DNA of 64,000 nt, taken from Acetobacteraceae bacterium. Lineage in GTDB: Bacteria; Pseudomonadota; Alphaproteobacteria; Acetobacterales; Acetobacteraceae. The stretch is taken from NCBI GenBank assembly GCA_027482245.1, contig JAIXWG010000062.1, positions 89,243-153,242 of the forward strand, given 5' to 3'. Made by a program: the position numbers and the translations under genes. The notes beneath the pieces are model-generated. The model was not told the origin of the DNA. It was given only the letters and a program-made list of their open reading frames with translations, and did not search any database. Positions 57,955 to 64,000 of the stretch are shown here, one piece after another (within the stretch, counting starts at the first letter, position 1; each line of letters starts with the position of its first letter).

Positions 57955-60861
57955 TCAGCTCAGGCCGAGCGCGTCGCGCACCAGGGCTTCCTGCTGCTGC
58001 TGGTGAACCTTGGCGAGACCCGTGGCCGGGCTCGCGGCTTCGATGCGGCCGGCATAGGCGGGCCGCTTCGCCTTGATGTCGATGTCCCGGAGCACGCCTT
58101 CGATCTTGCGGTCGAGGAAGGTCCAGGCGCCCATGTTCTCCGGCTCCTCCTGGCACCAAACGACCTCGGCGTTCACATAGGGCGCGAGGGTCTTGGCCAG
58201 GCTGGTCTTCGGGAAGGGGTAGAGCTGTTCGAGGCGGATGATCGCCACGTCCTTCACACCCTTGTCGCGGCGTTCCTGCAGCAGGTCGTAATAGACCTTG
58301 CCGGTGCAGAGCACGACGCGCTTCACCTGGTCGGGCGGCGCGATCGCGTCGATCTCCGGGATCACGTACTGGAAGCCGCTGCCCGGCGCGAAATCGGCCA
58401 GGGTGCTGACGGCCAGCTTGTGGCGCAGCAGCGACTTCGGCGTCATCAGCACCAGCGGCTTGCGGTAGTTCGCCTTCAGCTGGCGGCGGATGGCGTGGAA
58501 GTAGTTGGCCGGCGTCGTCAAATTGCCGACGCGCATGTTCCGCTCCGCGCAGAGCTGCAGGTAGCGTTCCAGGCGGGCGGAGGAGTGTTCCGGCCCCTGC
58601 CCCTCATAGCCATGCGGCAGCAGCATCACGAGGCCCGACATGCGGAGCCACTTCGTCTCCGCGCTCGCGATGAACTGGTCGATGATGACCTGCGCGCCGT
58701 TCGCGAAGTCACCGAACTGCGCTTCCCACAGCACCAGGGTGCGCGGGTCCGCCAGCGTGTAGCCGTATTCGAAGCCCAGCACGCCGAATTCGGAGAGCAG
58801 GGAGTTGAAGGCCTCGAAGCGCGGCTGGCCGGCGCGGATGTTGTTCAGCGGGACGTATTCCGCCTGCGTCTTCTGGTCGATCAGGTAGGCGTGGCGGTGG
58901 CTGAAGGTGCCGCGCTGCACGTCCTCACCCGAGAGGCGCACGCGATGGCCTTCCAGCAGCAGCGTACCGAAGGCCAGCGCCTCGCCCGTCGCCCAGTCGA
59001 TGCCCTCGCCCGTCTCGATCGCCTGCTTCTTGGCTTCGAGCTGGCGCATGATCTTGGGGTTGGCGCCGAAATCGGCCGGCACGCGGGCCAGGGCCGCGCC
59101 CACCTCGCGCAGCGTGTCGAGGCCGACGGCGGTCTCGTGCAGGCGCTCCACCTCCTCGCCCACCGTCACGGCCTTGAGGCCGGACCAGTGGCCCTCAAGC
59201 CAATCGGCCTTGTTGGGCTTGAAGCTCTGCGCGGCCTGGAAAGCATCCTCCAGCGTCGCGTTGAAGGCATCGAGCATCGCCTTCGACTGGTCGGCGGGGA
59301 TGCTGCCCTCGGCGGCCAGCTTCTCGGCGTAGAGCGTCCGCGTCGTGCGCATTTCCTTGATGCGGTTGTACATCAGGGGCTGCGTGAACGCCGGCTCGTC
59401 CGTCTCGTTGTGGCCGTGGCGGCGGTAGCAGACGATGTCGAGCACGAAGTCGGCGCCGAACTGCATGCGGAATTCGGCGGCCATGCGGGCGCAGAAGACC
59501 ACCGCTTCCGGGTCGTCGCCATTCACGTGCAGGATCGGCACCTGGATGCTCTTCGCCACGTCGGTGCAGTAGAGGCCCGAATAGGCGTGCGCCGCGACGG
59601 TGGTGAAGCCGATCTGGTTGTTGGTCACGACATGGATCGTGCCGCCGGTGCGGTAGCCGATGAGCTGGCTCATCGCCAGCGTCTCATACACCACGCCCTG
59701 GCCGGCGAAGGCGGCGTCGCCATGCAGCGTGATGCCCATGACGCTGCGGCGTGTCCTGGTATCGCCCGCCATGTCCTGCCGCGCGCGCACCTTGCCGATG
59801 ACGACGGGATCCACGGCTTCAAGGTGCGACGGGTTGGGCTGGAGCGAGAGGTGCACCATGCGGCCGCCGATCTCGACGTCGGTCGAGGTGCCGAGGTGAT
59901 ACTTCACGTCGCCGGAGCCCTGGACGTCCTCGGGATGGGCGGAGACGCCACGGAACTCCGAGAAGACGGCCGAGTAGGGCTTCTTCACGACGTTGACGAG
60001 GACGTTGAGCCGGCCGCGATGGGCCATGCCGATCGCGATCTCGTTCACGCCGCCGGCGGCCGCCGTCTCGATGATCGCCTGCATGGCGGGGATGGTGCTC
60101 TCGCCACCCTCGAGCCCGAAGCGCTTGGTGGTGGCGTACTTCTTGGCGCAGAAGGCCTCGAAGCCCTCGGCCTCGATCAGGTCCTGCAGGATCTCCTTCT
60201 TCGCGTTGGCGTCGAAGGCCTTGAGCCAGGGCGCGCCCTCGATCCGGCGCTGGATCCAGGACTTCTGCTCGGGGTCCTGGATGTGCATGAACTCCACGCC
60301 GATGGAGCCGCAATAGCTGGCGCGGCAGATCGCCAGAATCTCCCGCAGCGTCGCGTATTCCTTGCCCAGCACCATGTCGAGGAAGATGGGCCGGTCCATG
60401 TCGGCTTCGGTGAAGCCGTAGGTCGCGGGCGTCAGTTCCGGGTGCGGCTTCGGCACCTGCAGGCCGAGCGGATCGAGCTTGGCTTCGAGGTGGCCGCGCA
60501 CGCGGTAGCTGCGGATCAGCATCAGGGCGCGGATGCTGTCGAGAACCGCGCGCTGGGCGGCGGCCTTGTCCACCTGGTTGGCGGCGGGCGCGGCGGCCGC
60601 GGCAGGGGCGGCCTTGTCGCCCTTCTTCGGCGCCGGCGGCGGCTCCGGGTCCGGGCCGAAGGCGCCGCGGAGGCGGGGCGCCCACGAGGCGCCGGTCGCG
60701 TCCGTCAGCACCGCGCGGGCCTCATCGTTCAGCGCCGCGAACAATTCGGCGAAGGAGGCATCCACGCTGTCGGGTTTCTCCGCCCAGCGGGCGTAGAGGT
60801 CGGCGAGGTAGGCGGCATTCGCGCCCGACATCGCACTCGCGAGGATATCCACTCCGGCCAT
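57955..60861 (-). CDS. sucA: 2-Oxoglutarate dehydrogenase E1
   Basis: The 968-aa thiamine-diphosphate enzyme has the E1o N domain (SGANAAYLADLYARWAEKP), and the core motifs RFGLEGGESTIPAMQAIIET and GMAHRGRLNVLVNVVKKPY. The second half has the TPP pyrimidine domain (LLPHGYEGQGPEHSSARLER) and the C-terminal EPENMGAWTFLD. It decarboxylates 2-oxoglutarate and reductively succinylates SucB. ATG 60861 (MAGVDILASAMSG) is chosen with AGAAG ahead; an in-frame 60918 start is less likely. A 183-bp gap from sucD may hold a promoter or processing hairpin. Confidence 0.97.
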   Translation of the reverse strand: MAGVDILASAMSGANAAYLADLYARWAEKPDSVDASFAELFAALNDEARAVLTDATGASWAPRLRGAFGPDPEPPPAPKKGDKAAPAAAAAPAANQVDKAAAQRAVLDSIRALMLIRSYRVRGHLEAKLDPLGLQVPKPHPELTPATYGFTEADMDRPIFLDMVLGKEYATLREILAICRASYCGSIGVEFMHIQDPEQKSWIQRRIEGAPWLKAFDANAKKEILQDLIEAEGFEAFCAKKYATTKRFGLEGGESTIPAMQAIIETAAAGGVNEIAIGMAHRGRLNVLVNVVKKPYSAVFSEFRGVSAHPEDVQGSGDVKYHLGTSTDVEIGGRMVHLSLQPNPSHLEAVDPVVIGKVRARQDMAGDTRTRRSVMGITLHGDAAFAGQGVVYETLAMSQLIGYRTGGTIHVVTNNQIGFTTVAAHAYSGLYCTDVAKSIQVPILHVNGDDPEAVVFCARMAAEFRMQFGADFVLDIVCYRRHGHNETDEPAFTQPLMYNRIKEMRTTRTLYAEKLAAEGSIPADQSKAMLDAFNATLEDAFQAAQSFKPNKADWLEGHWSGLKAVTVGEEVERLHETAVGLDTLREVGAALARVPADFGANPKIMRQLEAKKQAIETGEGIDWATGEALAFGTLLLEGHRVRLSGEDVQRGTFSHRHAYLIDQKTQAEYVPLNNIRAGQPRFEAFNSLLSEFGVLGFEYGYTLADPRTLVLWEAQFGDFANGAQVIIDQFIASAETKWLRMSGLVMLLPHGYEGQGPEHSSARLERYLQLCAERNMRVGNLTTPANYFHAIRRQLKANYRKPLVLMTPKSLLRHKLAVSTLADFAPGSGFQYVIPEIDAIAPPDQVKRVVLCTGKVYYDLLQERRDKGVKDVAIIRLEQLYPFPKTSLAKTLAPYVNAEVVWCQEEPENMGAWTFLDRKIEGVLRDIDIKAKRPAYAGRIEAASPATGLAKVHQQQQEALVRDALGLS

Positions 60862-60919
60862 CTTCTTCTCCGTCGCGCCCGGTGCCCCTTCTGGGTCCGG
60901 GCGTCGTCGCTTCCTCAAC

Positions 60920-60939
60920 CCGGGGGAAGATTCCCCCGG
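60920..60939. promoter_or_regulatory. Intercistronic palindrome between sucD and sucA
   Basis: Stem CCGGGGGAA/TTCCCCCGG with a 2-base centre sits in the 183-bp sucD-sucA gap, 59 bases before the sucA start. On the minus strand it can form an RNA hairpin that stops or stabilises the upstream message. No U-tract follows. Confidence 0.5.
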
Positions 60940-61044
60940 CAGGCGTCACACCATCATAGGCCCACCGCCCCCGTGGCGGCAGACCCCCTTGCATATGGTG
61001 ATCTGCGCCCGGAACGGTGACCGGCGTGTTACTTCGTCACAGCC

Positions 61045-61941
61045 TTACTTCTTGAGAGCCTTCACCATGGTGGAGCCCAGCGCCGAGGGGCTGTCCGCCA
61101 CATGGATGCCGGCCGCCTTCATGGCCGCCATCTTGGCTTCCGCCGTGTCCTTGCCGCCGGAGATCACCGCGCCGGCATGGCCCATGCGGCGGCCCGGGGG
61201 GGCCGTGGCGCCGGCGATGAAGCCGACGACGGGCTTGTTGGGCTTGCCCGGGCCGAAATTGTTGGCCGCCAGGTATTCCGCGCCGATGACTTCCGACTGG
61301 CCGCCGATCTCGCCGATCATGATGATCGACTGCGTCTCGTCGTCCTTCAGGAACATCTCCAGCACGTCGATGAAGTCCATGCCCTTCACCGGGTCGCCGC
61401 CGATGCCCACACAGGTGGACTGGCCGAGGCCCGCCGCCGTGGTCTGCGCCACCGCCTCATAGGTCAGGGTGCCGGAGCGGCTGACGATGCCGACTGAGCC
61501 GCGGCGGTGGATGTGGCCCGGCATGATGCCGATCTTGCAGGCATCCGGCGTGATGACGCCCGGGCAGTTCGGCCCGACCAGCTTCGACTTGGACCCATCC
61601 AGCGCGCGCTTCACGCGCACCATGTCGAGCACCGGGATGCCCTCCGTGATGCAGATGATGAGCGGCAGCTCGGCGTCGATCGCTTCCAGGATCGCGTCCG
61701 CCGCGAAGGGGGCGGGGACGTAGATCACGCTGGCATTGGCGCCCGTCGCGGCCACGCATTCGGCGACCGTGTTGAACACCGGCAGGTTCAGCTCGGGGTG
61801 CATCGTGCCCCCCTTCCCCGGCGTGGTCCCGCCCACATAGGTGCTGCCATAGGCAATACCCTGGGAGGCATGGAACGTACCCTGGGCTCCGGTAAAACCC
61901 TGGGTCATGACGCGGGTGTTGGCGTCGATCAGAACGGCCAT
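61045..61941 (-). CDS. sucD: Succinyl-CoA synthetase alpha subunit
   Basis: The 298-aa subunit has a CoA-binding Rossmann domain (QGFTGAQGTFHASQGIAYGS), VGPNCPGVITPDACKIGIMP, and a phosphohistidine region ending GHAGAVISGGKDTAEAKMAA. It forms an enzyme with SucC converting succinyl-CoA, ADP/GDP and Pi to succinate and NTP. It starts three bases after sucC. The His in GHAGAV is the phosphorylated residue of the family. Confidence 0.97.
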   Translation of the reverse strand: MAVLIDANTRVMTQGFTGAQGTFHASQGIAYGSTYVGGTTPGKGGTMHPELNLPVFNTVAECVAATGANASVIYVPAPFAADAILEAIDAELPLIICITEGIPVLDMVRVKRALDGSKSKLVGPNCPGVITPDACKIGIMPGHIHRRGSVGIVSRSGTLTYEAVAQTTAAGLGQSTCVGIGGDPVKGMDFIDVLEMFLKDDETQSIIMIGEIGGQSEVIGAEYLAANNFGPGKPNKPVVGFIAGATAPPGRRMGHAGAVISGGKDTAEAKMAAMKAAGIHVADSPSALGSTMVKALKK

Positions 61942-61944
61942 GGA

Positions 61945-63141
61945 TCAGGCCCCCTTCTTGACCGCCGCCACGACCTTCTGGGCCGCGTCGGCAAGGTTGT
62001 CGGCGGCGATGATCGCCAGCCCGCTCTCGGCCAGGATCTTCTTGCCGAGGTCCACATTCGTGCCCTCGAGCCGCACGACCAGCGGCACGCTGAGGGACAG
62101 GTTCTTCGAGGCCTCGACGATGCCGTTGGCGATCATGTCGCACTTGGCGATGCCGCCGAAGATGTTGACCAGGATCGCCTTGACGTTGGCGTCGGAGGTG
62201 ATGATCCGGAACGCCTCCGTCACCCGCGCCGCATTCGCCGTGCCGCCGACATCGAGGAAGTTGGCCGGCGAGGAGCCGTAGAGCTTGATGATGTCCATCG
62301 TCGCCATCGCCAGGCCGGCGCCGTTCACCATGCAGCCAATCTCGCCATCGAGGGCCACGTAGTTCAGGTCGTTCCTGACCGCGTCGAGTTCCTTCGGGTC
62401 CATCTCCGTGTCGTCACGGAGCGCCTCGAGGTCCTTGTGGCGGAACAGCGCGCTGTCGTCGAAGGAGACCTTGGCGTCGAGCGCCACGATGTCGCCCTTG
62501 CCGGTCACGACCAGCGGGTTGATCTCGACGATCGCGCAGTCGAGTTCGAGGAAGGCGCCGTAGAGGCTCGTCACGAACTTGCTGAAGCTGCCGACCTGCT
62601 TGCCTTCCAGGCCGAGCGCGAAGGCGAGCTTGCGGGTGTGGAAGCCGGAAATGCCGGAAGCCGGGTCCACCGCGACCTTGAGGATCTTCTCGGGGTGGTT
62701 CGCGGCCACCTCCTCGATCTCCATGCCGCCCTCGGTGGAGGCCATGATCGTCACGCGCGACGTCTCGCGGTCCACCAGCAGGCCGAGATAGAGCTCACGC
62801 TTGATGTCGCAGCCGTCCTCGACATAGACGCGGGAGACGAGCTTGCCCTGCTCACCGGTCTGCTTGGTGACGAGCACCTTGCCGATCATCGCATCGGCCG
62901 CCGCCTTCACGTCGTCCAGCGACTTGACGACGCGGACGCCGCCCTTGCCGTTGGGGTCGTTGGCGAAGCGGCCGGCGCCGCGGCCGCCGGCATGGATCTG
63001 GGACTTCACGACATAGACGGGGCCCGGGAGCTTCTTCGCGCCCTCGACCGCCTCATCCGCCGTCCAGGCGACATGGCCGTCGAGCACGGCGACGCCGTAG
63101 CGGCGCAGCAGCTCCTTGGCCTGGTACTCGTGGATATTCAT
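61945..63141 (-). CDS. sucC: Succinyl-CoA synthetase beta subunit
   Basis: The 398-aa ATP-grasp subunit begins MNIHEYQAKELLRRYGVAVL and has the nucleotide-binding motif KSQIHAGGRGAGRFAND. EINPLVVTGKGDIVALDAK contributes metal binding, and GCMVNGAGLAMATMDIIKLY leads to the subunit-interface helix GGIAKCDMIANGIV. It pairs with SucD. It is preceded by mdh with a 75-base gap that contains a strong hairpin. Confidence 0.97.
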   Translation of the reverse strand: MNIHEYQAKELLRRYGVAVLDGHVAWTADEAVEGAKKLPGPVYVVKSQIHAGGRGAGRFANDPNGKGGVRVVKSLDDVKAAADAMIGKVLVTKQTGEQGKLVSRVYVEDGCDIKRELYLGLLVDRETSRVTIMASTEGGMEIEEVAANHPEKILKVAVDPASGISGFHTRKLAFALGLEGKQVGSFSKFVTSLYGAFLELDCAIVEINPLVVTGKGDIVALDAKVSFDDSALFRHKDLEALRDDTEMDPKELDAVRNDLNYVALDGEIGCMVNGAGLAMATMDIIKLYGSSPANFLDVGGTANAARVTEAFRIITSDANVKAILVNIFGGIAKCDMIANGIVEASKNLSLSVPLVVRLEGTNVDLGKKILAESGLAIIAADNLADAAQKVVAAVKKGA

Positions 63142-63176
63142 CCGGTCAGCTCCCGGCAGGGGTTTCGGCAGGCAAA

Positions 63177-63201
63177 GGCCGGGGGTTACGCACCCCCGGC
63201 C
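63177..63201. promoter_or_regulatory. Hairpin between mdh and sucC
   Basis: A perfect 9-bp stem GGCCGGGGG/CCCCCGGCC with a 7-nt loop lies 15 bases after the mdh stop. No T-tract follows, so partial termination or mRNA stabilisation is more likely than full termination. Confidence 0.6.
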
Positions 63202-63216
63202 GGCAGTCTCGCGTGA

Positions 63217-64000
63217 TCAGACGCCGAGCTTCTTGAAGTCCTCGATCAGCTTCTTCACGGCGTCGCAGGACTTGTCGAAGGCGGCCTTCTCCTCGGCCGT
63301 GAACTCGACTTCCATGATGCGCTCCACGCCGTTCCCGCCGATCACCACGGGGACGCCGACGTAGAAATCCTTCTGGCCGTATTCGCCGTTCAGCAGCACG
63401 GCGCAGGGCAGCACGCGCTTCTTGTCCAGCAGGTAGCTCTCGGCCATCGCGATGGCGGAAGCGGCCGGCGCGTAGAAGGCGGAGCCGCGCTCCAGCAGCT
63501 TCACGATCTCGCCACCGCCATCGGCGGTGCGCGCCACGATCGCGTCGATCTTCTCCTGCGTCGTCCAGCCCATCTTGACCAGGTCGGGCACGGGCACGCC
63601 GGCGACGGTGGAGTAGCGGGTCAGCGGCACCATCGTGTCGCCATGGCCGCCCAGCACGAAGGCCGTCACGTCCTCGACCGACACCTTGAATTCCTGCGCG
63701 AGGAAGAGGCGGAAGCGCGCGCTGTCCAGCACGCCGGCCATGCCGACCACCTTCTCCGGCGGCAGGCCGGAGCGCTGCTGCAGCACCCACACCATGACGT
63801 CGAGCGGGTTGGTGATGCAGATGACGAAGGCGTTGGGGGCGTAGGTCTTGATGCCCTCCGCCACCTGGCCGATCACGCCGGCATTCTTGGTCAGCAGGTC
63901 GTCGCGCGTCATGCCCGGCATGCGGGGGAAGCCGGCGGTGACGATGATGACATCGGCGCCCGCGATGGCGCTGTAGTCGCCGGTGCCCGACATCTCGCTG
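63217..64000 (-). CDS. mdh: Malate dehydrogenase, partial (5' end outside window)
   Basis: About 261 residues are visible, the C-terminal four-fifths of an LDH-like MDH of about 320 aa. Substrate/catalytic motifs are GFPRMPGMTRDDLLTKNAGV, ITNPLDVMVWVLQQ, MAGVLDSARFRLFLAQEF and GGHGDTMVPLTRYS with the catalytic His. It oxidises malate with NAD in the TCA cycle. Reading continues past base 64000, so the start is outside. It heads the sucCD-sucAB cluster. Confidence 0.96.
   Translation of the reverse strand, partial: SEMSGTGDYSAIAGADVIIVTAGFPRMPGMTRDDLLTKNAGVIGQVAEGIKTYAPNAFVICITNPLDVMVWVLQQRSGLPPEKVVGMAGVLDSARFRLFLAQEFKVSVEDVTAFVLGGHGDTMVPLTRYSTVAGVPVPDLVKMGWTTQEKIDAIVARTADGGGEIVKLLERGSAFYAPAASAIAMAESYLLDKKRVLPCAVLLNGEYGQKDFYVGVPVVIGGNGVERIMEVEFTAEEKAAFDKSCDAVKKLIEDFKKLGV

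Noticed and set aside
57226..61020. 1264-codon open frame on the plus strand across sucA and sucB
   Set aside because: It is antisense to sucAB, has no plausible start site or domain, and follows the codon pattern of the true genes read in reverse. High G+C makes such long mirror frames common.

Overview
The window is about 70% G+C DNA from an aerobic alphaproteobacterium. Several traits together suggest family Acetobacteraceae, close to Roseomonas: orphan Bug-type solute receptors, an mdh-sucCD-sucAB order, a ScfR-type glyoxylate regulator and dispersed GC-rich palindromes. This placement comes from gene content and style, not from a marker gene. No rRNA, tRNA, CRISPR array or transposase gene was seen.

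Left third (1-24.5 kb). A YsnF/DUF2382 stress protein is followed by a molybdate/tungstate-type import locus (1614-8628). The locus holds a divergent DNA-binding/ligand-binding regulator, tupBCA, an orphan ModA-like receptor, and a complete FecBCD-fold (type II) ABC importer. Next come small catabolic sets: an FAD oxidase with a threonine-type dehydratase and a Bug receptor, then an FAD monooxygenase with a cysteine-less Asp/Glu-racemase-fold protein, then a GST. Cytochrome b561 and the glyoxylate-shunt gene aceA follow; aceA carries a curious repeat-containing small gene downstream and is divergent from scfR. The flagellar stator genes are in the order motB-motA and are followed by a thioesterase, two unrecognised proteins and a crotonase-family gene.

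Middle (24.5-43.4 kb). This part holds a MITE-like inverted-repeat element, a methyltransferase, a PNPOx-family protein, a YbiO-like mechanosensitive channel, an MFS carrier, a HIG1-like protein and the electron-transfer flavoprotein genes etfBA. After a terminator come 3-hydroxybutyryl-CoA dehydrogenase, a degenerate enolase-superfamily protein and a voltage-sensor K+ channel. A Bug gene with unusual codon use is followed by a dense hairpin array. Housekeeping genes come next: priA, fsa (transaldolase family), DUF484, xerC, an SDR and rsgA.

Right third (43.4-64 kb). A TRAP transporter (dctQMP) is co-directional with a TauD-like dioxygenase. An MFS carrier, a DUF4142 secreted protein, a cfa-like methyltransferase and a solitary D12-class DNA adenine methylase follow. 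The methylase N terminus is encoded by a dispersed repeat. The far right is the oxidative TCA block, all on the minus strand: mdh (cut by the window edge), sucC, sucD, sucA and sucB, ending in a clear terminator. lpd lies 3.3 kb further on, separated by an AraC/DUF3237/Bug island.

Coding is tight: ATGA or GTGA overlaps are common, and the longest gene-free stretch is about 270 bases. Most of the longer gaps are filled with GC-rich inverted repeats.
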